From positions 100,926,271 to 100,990,270 of the forward strand of contig NW_026262581.1 in assembly GCF_021869535.1 (NCBI RefSeq): 64,000 bases of DNA, written 5' to 3'. The position numbers were made by a program, and so were the translations under genes. The stretch's first letter is position 1; every line of letters starts with the position of its first letter. The notes under the pieces are model-generated. The model was not told the DNA's origin, made no database searches, and saw only the letters and a list, made by a program, of their open reading frames with translations. The stretch is from Mytilus californianus (Eukaryota; Mollusca; Bivalvia; Mytilida; Mytilidae). This document shows positions 1 through 11,200 of the stretch, in pieces.

Positions 1-816
1 CATAAACGAATTAAGTGTTAAAACAAAACCCATAAAAGTGAGATTGTAATAGACCTTAAACTTATGCATTGTTATATAAAGATAAGGTGCATCACTTTTA
101 TATATTGGAAGGTTTTCTTAAATGAAAATATTGATTTGTTTTCAAGAATATTGAACAGCTGCCACCGTACATTTATTTTAGAACAGCATATATTGGAAGG
201 TGAACGTCTTGGTTATTTTATATCAAATTATCCGATCGTTAATATCTTATGTTACTTTAACCTAATTATACAATGGCTAATAATTTTTTTCTGCATGGCA
301 ATATCTGCATACATGAAGCATGTTCATTTTTATACAACAACAATCTGAAGTTGCTTTATAATTAAAGTTTCTGTGGATTTTACAAAAGTGGTTTGAAGTA
401 ATGGAGAAGGTATGATGAAGCCTCTTTTTGACCTCTTTATATGAAAACAACATCCTATAGATGTTGACTGGTCAACAGTCTTTGAGAAATAAGCAATCAG
501 ATATTTGAATATTTATTTCATATTAGCTTTAGGGCATCTAATTTCTTTCATCATTTTTGATCAAATAAAGTTAAATCATTAAAATGATTGATAAAGATTG
601 AGAAATCTCACTAATTTTGGAATTTCAAGAATCTAATAATTACTCTTATCATGCCTTCTCTTATAGAAAAAAAATAAAAAAAATAAGTAGAAGTGAGATA
701 GTAAATTTCACTACTCAAAACAGGAAAATCAAATTCAATATTCAAAAAAAATCATCATGGTGCTAATAGATTTCCTGACATATATTAAAAGGGTAAAAAT
801 GTCTGCATCTTTAAGA

Positions 817-936
817 AATAATTCATGGCATCCGTAGATTTGTTTTCATTTAACCATGGGTTGGGCATTTATATTCAATTATATTATCCCGAGCCATGGT
901 TAAATCAAAACAAATCTATGGCTGCCATGAATTATT
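817..936. repeat. Imperfect palindrome, ~45-bp arms
   Basis: Left arm AATAATTCATGGCATCCGTA.. (from 817) is the near-perfect reverse complement of the right arm ending GCTGCCATGAATTATT (to 936). Arms differ at a few bases, with a loop of about 25 bp. Could be a very short MITE or half of a larger element. A short ORF across it has no protein character. Confidence 0.8.
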
Positions 937-1084
937 TCTATTCTAATAGGACAAATACGTTAATTTTGTCAACCGTGAAAGCCGTATCTATACACATGAT
1001 ACTGTTTTGGCTGTTCAGATTTACCCCCATTTGATAATATTGATAATATTGTATTATTCATTAATAAATTAAAAAACTCGCATT

Positions 1085-1395
1085 TTGCACCTAAAAATGT
1101 TCTTTTTATGTAATTTTATTACATCTTGAGGCGAAAACGCCTGGTGTTTACATTTAAAGCTGGAAGCATACATATGATGTCACCTATTTAGTTGCCAAAG
1201 GCGATAACATAATTTCACAGATTTTTCGTTTTATGAAGTTTTACACCGAAATAAAAACTGTAATGGACTGATTTGTTTATTTTGCATTAGAATAGAGATA
1301 ACCTTATTGTATATGAAGCCTGGCCTATGTAACACGTGGGTTTTACTGTCGCAAATGGAGTGAACTAAGGTTGGCGTAACATGAAACAGCCAATT
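1085..1395 (-). repeat. Partial copy of the palindrome-bearing repeat seen at 33391-33797
   Basis: The reverse complement matches 33500-33797: both share a TTTTACTGTCGC-type segment (in reverse), AAAATAAACAAATCA, the GGCGTTTT motif, and the terminal TTTNTAGGTGCAAAATG. Only one arm of the central palindrome is present. Confidence 0.75.
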
Positions 1396-2189
1396 TTGTG
1401 TATTAATGCGTTTGCGCCAAAACTAGATATACTGTGATTATACTGGATGATGATATATAGGTTATCATATTAGAATTCTGAATAATCCATGGTATAAAAA
1501 TGGAATGTAATGCTTAAATAAAGTTAATCAATATTGCCATTTGTATCACACATGTGATCAGATGGAAAGATCAGTATATGTATTGAAATATTGTTCTCAT
1601 TTGTGAAAATGGCTAGAGATAAGAAAAGGATAATCATTCACTTAATGTCAGACAATGTCATGCAGCTTTGTTCTTAGCTTTCCATTAACATCAGTGATCA
1701 TCACCATTTGACCTTATCATTAAATGGCACCTCATTTCATAGCTGAAAATTACCCATTAGAAAATATTTGGAACCAACAGAACATGTAGAAAATTTAGAT
1801 TATTAGAAGAGTAGCTTTTATGGTGGGAACCCAAAGGTGGTCTAGAATTTTAAGTAGTTAGTTCCTTTGGAAATTGTTACCTGCACCAATTGAAGATATT
1901 CACATTTAGGACATATAGTTGAAATTTTTGTCAGAAAAGTTGAATTGGATTAGCTTTTATCAAATCAGTAAGTTTGATAGAGAACAAACAGTACATAGAC
2001 CAATAAACTTGTTAATATAATTTGTTTTGTTTTAAAGAAAAAAATATAAATGTTTGTTGATAAATAAAATTCAAGGGTAAAATTGTTTTATCACTAGTGA
2101 GGAAGCAAATCCGTGTAAAGTTAAAATAATGAAATGTTGTTCATAAGGGGAAGAAAGTAAAATTGAATGAGTTCTTGCTATATTTGCAG

Positions 2190-2261
2190 CTGAGAAAAAA
2201 CATGACAGATGGTATAACTGGTGACGCTTCCATGGTTACCTATGTAATTTCTGCTGACAAT
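2190..2261 (+). CDS. CACNA2D: alpha-2/delta exon a (first in window)
   Basis: Begins after a TTTGCAG acceptor and ends at a GTAAGT donor; 24 codons, phase 0 to 0. Encodes LRKNMTDGITGDASM, matching the family segment that begins IRNKMIDGESGE in human CACNA2D1. The exon before it is not visible in bases 1-2189. Confidence 0.88.
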
Positions 2262-5200
2262 GTAAGTTGATACAAAAGCGTTTTACTGTACATTCAGAAA
2301 TTGTTTGCAATATTTTGGTTTTTGTCCATTATTAAACAATCTCAAAAATAAATGTACACAAAACTTCAAAAATGCTATGCTATACCCAAATTCAAGGTAG
2401 TTAAGATATGTTCATTCTATACCTCAAGGTGTGTCGTATACAAGGAAGAAAACTGAACACTTAAAATCATGGTCAACTTAGAACCCCCTTTGCATATGAA
2501 CAGAAATCGTTTCCACTCTCTAACTTTAAAACACCTTGGAGTTCAGTGATAAAACTTAACATGATTATTCATCACTACCAGAAGGTGTGTTGTAAACAAG
2601 GAAGACAACATACACTGAAAGTCATGGTTAAAAACTTAGTTCAACAAAACCACCCCTTTGCATTTTCCCCTGTATTTTTTTTTGGTCATTTATATGTAGT
2701 CTAATTAAACATTTAAAAATAAAATGCATTGACAATGTAGGTGTGATAAAGAAATTGATTTGATAAAAATTATATTGAAGTTATCATAATGTTTGTTCTT
2801 TATCTATTTATAGAATCATACAGATCAAGAAAGAAGACATTATTTTTACAGAAACATTAAAAACACTTCATTCAGGTAGGATAATATATAGGTAATGCGA
2901 AACAGAAAACCTACAAATATATTAAAACTTCAGTAGGTTGAATTGACATTAAATGATATACGAAATCAAAATTCAAGTCACACAAGGTCATGAGATACAT
3001 GATGTTTTGATTGTTTAAAAGCTTTATGAGTTAAAGGAGTGCCTTTTAGTTGTCAACCTGGCATGTTAAATACAAAAGACCAGCTTGTCAGTGTAAATTA
3101 TTGAAGTATGTAGGAAATGAAACCCTTTTTTGTTAGAGATGTCTTCTTAATATATAACTTACTGTGTTTACCTGTATTTCTTTATTCTAATATATTTTTT
3201 TTAAACACCATCTTGTATGGAGAGGATAGCTATATATAGTTATTTATTCATTTATTTATTTTCAGTGTAATATATCTTTAAAATTACTGTATAATTAATA
3301 CTAGATATATATATATATATATGTATATGCTTGAAACAGGCTCTTTAATTGGATTTAATAAAGTATTCATATTCGTATTGGTATTCCTATATAGCTGCTC
3401 TCTGGTGAACTTAGGTCATAATTATCTACCGTAGAAAGGCTTGTATAGTCCGCGGTTTTATTCTCCAAAATTGGACCTTCCAGACGGGGTGCGGACTATA
3501 GAGTACAATAAGCAAGAAATAAGAGAAAAATTTCAATTTCGCGGGCGAGGTGGTTTGTTTACGTTCCGCCATCTTGTTATTTATATTGTAGAGAGCGCTC
3601 TTATCATTTTTCAAACTAATAATTTTAACTCATCCATATTAATAAGTTATTTCTATTCAATATCAAATTAATACTGATAAATCTAAAAACCTTTCATTAC
3701 AAATTTCTCGTTTCTTTTCAATGCATTGGTTGAAATAAACTGGTATCTGCTTGATTGAAACGATACAAACATAGTGAAAAAGACAACCGTAAACCAGCTT
3801 AGAATTTGTAAACTACAAAACGTAATCGGTTATTGTTCGTTCCGTTTTGGTGTTTCATACAGACTAATATGGTTTTTATTAGCTTAAGACCCTTCAAACA
3901 TTAATGTGATAGATATATTAAAGACTGTTTTACAAAAGGATGGAACTGTTTTACTTTCAAAGTCGTATTATAGTGATATCTGTTATGTACGGATTTCGAC
4001 TCTCACCGGTTAATTTCTTCTTTTACATGTGCTTTTTAAACTTCCTGTTTAAACATACACAAGTTTCTAAATTGTTTTTTAAGTGAATTAAACTTATTTT
4101 AACAATCATGAAGCGTTCTAGAATCATTTACAAGCAGTTTCAGCTTCTGTTTGATGATGGAAAACAGGTTTTTCCAAGAAAATACCGCAAACGACCGCAC
4201 AGGATTTTGAAATTACCGGAGTTTCATTACTGACATTAGACCTTTTCTAACAATTACAAAAAGTTTTTTTACCTAAAATTTCGTGGGGAGAAGGGGGTGC
4301 GGACTATGTACCAGTGCGAACTATACAAGCCTTTCTACGGTATGTCTTTTTTTAAGAACTTTGATCAATTGATTTTAATCTTAATATTTGTGTTTCCTTT
4401 CAGTCTTGGACTCAGTATTCCATCTTACCAGCAATATACAATGGTTTTTACATCAACACCACAGAATATAGGTAAGCATGGTTATCATTTAAATCAACAC
4501 ATCATTACTAAAATTTCTCTATAGCTAAAGCTGCATCATATAGGAGAATTGTTCAACTGCTACTGATTGTCAACATTATTCATGTTTTACATCAGACGAT
4601 ATTTTCTAGTTACTTTTGATGACATTTCAACAACGAAAGACCAATGGTAACAGATTCCATGCAGTATTGCACTGCTATCTTTTGTCCTTGTATAACCTAA
4701 GTCATACTTTCTTTGTACCTGAATCATAATTTAATGATCTATGTTTAGTTTGAAGAACAGTAGATTTTCAATAAACAAGTAACTACCTTGGTGGTCTCCT
4801 GGTAGTGTGTTTGCATCAATTGTGGGAGTTCGTGGATTCACTCATTGGCCCAGTCCAACAAAATACTAGAACATTAGTATTTGCTGCTTCTCCGCTAAGC
4901 ACACAGCATTGAGAAGTAAGATCAAGGACTGGTTGCCTCTTAGTCAGAATAATTTGTTTGGGAAGGGTGATATGTCTTCCTGCAGACAGTTACCTTGAAA
5001 AGAATCAAGTTGAAAATCTAGCTCTGCATGCCAGTCTAGTTCAAAGCATGGTTTATATTCATATCAAATTAACATGTTCTGAATATGCATTTAATCTCAA
5101 CTGGATGTTAAATAGCCATCCATCATTATTTACAACAATAGGTAAACTTAAAACATTCACTAACAATGGAAAATAATGTTTGAAAATTATTACAGACAGT

Positions 5201-8200
5201 TTTATGTTATTAACATGGATAAATATTTAAACCTTAATGAAAATACATGGCTCATGTTTGATGTAAGTACAGAAATTGTCACATAAAACAATTTTCCAGA
5301 GTTTTTTTCACTGCTAGTTGAAATTGATGATAAAGTTTCAATTACACAAGGTATTATATTTGTCAATATCTTTACACTGAGCATAAGAAAGTTATGACAT
5401 GAAAGAAAATGGCTGCCATTTTGATTTGATGAAGCAAAAAAGTTCTAGAAAACTAACGGTATCATGATTTAAAAGTGTACTAATACATAAAGACATACTT
5501 TTAGAAGAATTTTATTGAATTTCCTAGCAAATAAGACATGGCTTTGTTTACAAAGCAAAGGAACTCCATCATATTTGAATTAATTAGTGTCTTTAATTTT
5601 CAGTTAAAAATGGGACACCTTTTATAGAAGATAATAAAAGTATAGTGTTGGTAGCTCCTTGGTAAGTCTGAAGCATGACAAATCTTACAATTGGACAAAA
5701 TTTATTATATATTAAGTCAGTACAAAATATTCAAATTTACTATGTTTTTCATCTTCAAATATATCATAACTTTTGTTTGGCCCTACAAAGTTACAGAGGT
5801 GAGACTTTGGAGTGCTGTGTTTAGCGTTTGTGGGGCATCAGTGACGTCAACAATATGTTACAGTTTGTGATAAGGTCAGTTTAAAGGGAACCACTAATGG
5901 TATGTCATAGTTAACATGTAAAGGTATTGTCATTTTAAGAGGGAGTTTGTAGATATTTTTTTTTTTAAGTTTGAATGATGATGGTTATATTTCTATTAAA
6001 TTTTTGGAGTGTATACATGCATACTAATTAAGAAGCCATTTCATGAAATGACTTCCATCTCCTGTTTTCAGCAATCCATGGGAATATTGTTTGGTATTAA
6101 ATTGTGCTATAATAATTTCAGCTATTATAGGAGTTTTGATTAGCTGACTAACCTTTGCATTATTAGCAAAAAATAGGTTTCTGCACCATTCAAGTGAAAC
6201 AGATCTTTAGGCAATATTTTGTCTCGCTAGCGAACGGCATCAACAATTGTTAAGTTTTCTGCTTAAGTTAGTTTGATAGGAACTACTTGTGATAGATCAT
6301 TGATATTTTGTATGAGGTCACATTACTATTAGTACATATCAGTTTGACAACTATTTTGAGGCCCTGCCCCTAAGTCATGGTCCAGTGACTGAATTAATAA
6401 GCAATTTTCAATGGTAATTTTTCTGCTTAAGTTAGTTTGATAGGATCTACTTGTGATAGATCTTTGATATTTTGTATGAAGTTCCATTACTATCAGTACA
6501 TATCAGTTTGACGACTATTTTGAGGCTGTGGCCCCTAGGACATGGTCCAGTGACTTTGAATTAATAAGCAATTTTCAATGTTAAGTTTTCTGCTCAAGTT
6601 AGTTTGATAGGATCTACTTGTGATAGATCTTTGATATTTTGTATGAAGTTGCATTACTATCAGTACATATCAGTTTGACAACTATTTTGAGGCTGTGGCC
6701 CCTAGGACATGGTCCAGTGACTTTGAATTAATAAGCAATTTTCAATGTTAAGTTTTCTGCTCAAGTTAGTTTGATAGGATCTACTTGTGATAGATCTTTG
6801 ATATTTTGTATGAAGTTGCATTACTATCAGTACATATTAGTTTGACAACTGTTTTGAGGCCGTGGCCCCTAAGACATGGTCCAGTGACTTTGAATTAATA
6901 AGCAATTTTCAATGTTAAGTTTTCTGCTTAAGTTAGTTTGATAGGAACTACTGGTGATAGATCAATGATATTTTGATCAGTTTGACGACTATTTTTTAGG
7001 CCCTGCCACCCCTAGGCCATGGTTCAGTGACTTTCAATTAATTAGCAATTTTCAATGATAAGTTTTCTGCTTAAGTTAGTTTAATATGAACCACTTGGGA
7101 TAGATCAATGATATTTTCTATAAAGTTGCATTACTATCAGTACATCAGTTTGATGACTATTTCAAGGCCCTGCCCCCTAGGTCATGGTCCAGTGACTTTC
7201 AATCAATTAACAATTTTCAGTGTTCAGTTTTCTGATTAAGTTAGTGTGATAGGAACTACTTACAATAGACAATATTTTCTATAAAGTTACATTGCTGTCT
7301 GTACATCTCAGTTTGTCAACCATTTCGAGGCCCTACCCACTAGCTGGTCCAGCGACTTTGAATTAATTAGCAATGTCGCTGTCCATCAGATTGTCTTTTT
7401 GTGAATTTTATGCCCAATGGCGAGACATATCTCTGTGTCAACAGTTTATTTTATTTAATTTTGTAACGAGTAGTTACAGATCCTATGAAAGATTAAACAT
7501 TTAGACCTAGTTTTGACCTTACTACAGGTTATGCTTTGGGGGAGAGGTTTGAGTTGATTTGGAATGTTACATGAATTTTATGTTACTTTTTTCAGCAATA
7601 TTATTAGTGAAATGTCCTTCAGAATTACCAAGTTAGGTGACATCTATGGAAATCCTCCCAGTGTATTTATTAACTGGCACTTGATTTGAGCGAAATTGAA
7701 AAAGACCTTTCTTGGTCGGACAGAGATTATTTCAGATTAACATGTATCAGTGTTTATTTTCATTGTTTTGTAGGCAGTATGTCAAGAATGGGTCAGTAGC
7801 CAGCAATCTTTCAGATATTTATAGTGCTTACAAGAAATGGGAGAAGTCGGGCAAAGATGATGGTTTCTGTAAGTAGTTTGTTATTTAGTAATGTGTCTGT
7901 TAAAACTAAGAAAATTAGGTTTTGCCATGGAATTTTTATACGACCGCAAAAATTAAAAAATTTTTGGTCGTATATTGGTATGACGTTGGCGTCGTCGTCG
8001 TTGTCGTTGTCGTCGTCGTCCGAAGACACATTAGTTTTCGCACTCTAACTTTAGTTTAAGTGAATGGATCTCCATGAAATTTGTATGGATCTCTCTGACA
8101 TTGTACCACAATGTTAAATTTCACAAAGGGAAGGCTGTAATTGATTTTGGGGGTAATTGCCTCAAAATGTTAGGAATTAGGGGCCAAAAAAGGGGCAAAA

Positions 8201-11200
8201 AACAAGCATTTTTCTAGTTTCATGACAATAACTTGTGTGTTAGTGTTTGGATATTTCTGAAATTGTACTACAAGGTTCCATATCACAACGGGAAAGCTGG
8301 ATTTGAGTTTGGGGGTAATTGCCCTAAACGTTTAGGAATTGGGGGCCTAAAAGGGGCCAAAAATAAGCATTTTTCTAGTTTCCAGACAATAACTTGTGTT
8401 CAAGTGTATGGATCTCTCTGAAATTGTACTGCAAGGTACCATACCACAAAGGGAAGGCTGGGATTGAGTTTGGGGGTGATGAATCATAAGGGGGTTCAAA
8501 AAATTTGGGGGGGGGGGGGGATTTTTTTTCTTTCTTTTTTTCCTTTTTTTTTCTTTTAAAATTTTCCATTTTAAGTTCGTTATTTCTGATTTATATTTAA
8601 AAGCAAATAATAATGATATGGTAGGAGATACACACCAAACAGGATGTGTAAATTATTATATAATAAGTATTGTGCAATAGCAAGAAATTTTCAATTGCAC
8701 AGTATTGCACAATAGCAAGAAATCTTCAATTGCACAGTATTGCGCAATAGCAAGAAATCTTCAATTGCACAGTATTGCGCAATAGCAAGAAATATCCAAA
8801 AGCACAATATTGCGCAATAGCAAGAAATTGTCAATTGTACAGTATTGCGCAATAGCAAGAAATATTCAATTGCACAGTATTGTGCAAAAGAAGATACTTC
8901 GTATAAATTGCTTATTTCTTGATCAATTTCAATGGGGTTTTATTCTTGAATTCTTGGGGTTCTTTAATATGCTGAATCTAACCGTGTATTAAGTTTTTGG
9001 ATTTTGGGCCCCGTTTTTATACGACCGCAAAAATTAAAAATTTTTTGGTCGTATATTGGTATGACGTTGGCGTTGTCGTCGTTGTCGTCGTCGTCCGGCG
9101 TCGTCCGAAGACACATTGGTTTTCACACTCTAACTTTAGTTTAAGTGAATGGATCTCCATGAAATTTTACCATAAGGTTCATTACCACGAAAGGAAGGTT
9201 GGGATTGATTTTGGGGGTTATGGTACCAACAGTTAAGGAATTAGGGGCCAAAAAGGGGCCAAAAATAAGCATTTTTGTAACTTCCAGACAATAACTTGTG
9301 TGTAAGTGTATGGATCTCTCTGACATTGTACCACAATGTTAAATTTCACAAAGGGAAGGCTGTAATTGATTTTGGGGGTAATTGCCTCAAAATGTTAGGA
9401 ATTAGGGGCCAAAAAAGGGGCAAAAAACAAGCATTTTTCTAGTTTCATGACAATAACTTGTGTGTTAGTGTTTGGATATTTCTGAAATTGTACTACAAGG
9501 TTCCATATCACAACGGGAAAGCTGGAATTGAGTTTGGGGGTAATTGCCCGAAACGTTAAGGAATTGGGGGCCAAAAAGGGGCCAAAAATAAGCATTTTTC
9601 TAGTTTCAGACAATAACTTGTGTTCAAGTGTATGGATCTCTCTGAAATTGTACCACAAAGGGAAGGCTGGGATTGAGTTTGGGGGTGATGAATCATAAGG
9701 GGGTTCAAAAAATTTGGGGGGGGGGGGGATTTTTTTCTTTCTTTTTTTCCTTTTTTTTTTTCTTTTAAAATTTTCCATTTTAAGTTGGTTATTTTTATAC
9801 GACTGCAAAAAAATTTTTGTGGTCGTATATTGGTATGACGTTGGCGTCGCTGTCGTCGTCGTCGTCGTCGTCGTCCGGCGTCCGGCGTCGTCGTCCGAAT
9901 ACACATTAGTTTTCGCACTCTAACTTTAGTTTAAGTGAATGGATCTCAATGAAATTTTACCATAAGGTTCAATATCACAAAAGGAAGGTGGGGATTGATT
10001 TTGGGGGTTATGGTACTAACAGTTAAGGAATTAGGGGCCAAAAAGGGGCCAAAAATAAGCATTTTTGTAACTTCCAGACATAACTTGTGTGTAAGTATAT
10101 GGATCTCTCTGACATTGTACCACAAGGTTCCATATCTCAAAGGGAATGCTGGGATTGATTTTGGGGGTAATTGCCTCCAAATTTTAGGAATTAGGGGCCA
10201 AAAAGGGGCAAAAAACAAGCATTTTTCTAGTTTCATGACAATAACTTGTGTGTAAGTGTATGGATCTCTCTGACATTGTATCACAAGGTTCCATATCACA
10301 AAGGGAATACTGGGATTGATTTTTGGGGGTAATTTCCACCAAATTTTGGGAATTAGGGACCAAAAAGGGGCAAAAAACAAGCATTTTTCTAGTTTCATGA
10401 CAATAACTTGTTTGTAAGTGTATGGATCTTTATGAAATTGTACTGCAAGGTTCCATATCACAAAGGGAAAGCTGGGTTGGAGTTTGGGGGTAATTGCCCT
10501 AAGAGTTTAGGATTTAGGGGCCAAAAAGGGACAAAAAAACAAGCATTTTTCTAGTTTCCAGACAATAACTTGTGTTCAAGTGAATGGATCTCTCTAAAAT
10601 TGTACTGCAAGGTACCATACCACAAAGGGAAAGCTGGGATTGAGCTTGGGGGCGATGAATCATAAGGGGGTTCAAAAAATTTGGGGGGGGGGGGATTTTT
10701 TTTCCCTTTTTTTTCTTTAAAATTTTCCATTTTAAATTGGTTATTTCTGATTTATATATAAAAGCAAATAATAATGATATGGTTTGAATAGCATACATGT
10801 GAACCTCTTGACAGGAGTACAATAATCCTGTTTTCAGGAGTCTCCTCCCGACCTCCGGTTGAAGAGGAAAATTATAATCCCGTGTATGAAATTTTTCATG
10901 AATGAAAAATTTCTGCCCAACATATCATCTCAGGCATCTGGTGTAACTCACATTACCTGAAGTTATATTTTACCTGTAAATCAATTAACATGCATAATTA
11001 TATGGCTTCACTTGTCAGCTTGGGTGTCAAACATACTGGTAATCAATGATTTTTTACCTCAGGCTAACTGCCGTTGTGTAACAAAAACTGTGTATTTATT
11101 GGGTTACTTCCCTTGATTTATCCTGTTTTAAGTTACTTTCCTTTTAATAATGAAAATTTTTAATAGAATATAAATAAAATATAAATTGAACAAATAATCA

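Larger units (their letters stand above)
1..2189. other. Upstream intron of the alpha-2/delta gene
   Basis: AT-rich sequence without a supportable exon. Contains the inverted repeat at 817-936 and the dispersed repeat at 1085-1395, listed separately; otherwise nothing recognised. Confidence 0.5.

Noticed and set aside
64..348. 94-codon ORF near the window start
   Set aside because: AT-rich composition, no domain, no splice signals fitting the alpha-2/delta frame.
361..420. Possible small upstream alpha-2/delta exon (frame SVDFTKV)
   Set aside because: Short resemblance only; no convincing acceptor/donor pair and an immediate stop.
4958..5176. 72-codon ORF
   Set aside because: Lies entirely within the SINE-like repeat.
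8668..8890. Possible CRISPR-like direct repeat array
   Set aside because: The 36-bp units are contiguous with no unique spacers, and the DNA is clearly eukaryotic. It is a minisatellite inside a transposon-like element.
9395..10461. ORFs of 169, 120 and 171 codons in the F1 copies
   Set aside because: Repetitive peptides (KCLFFAPFWP..) mirror the ~145-bp DNA units; frames break at every copy and include microsatellite-encoded Thr/Arg runs.
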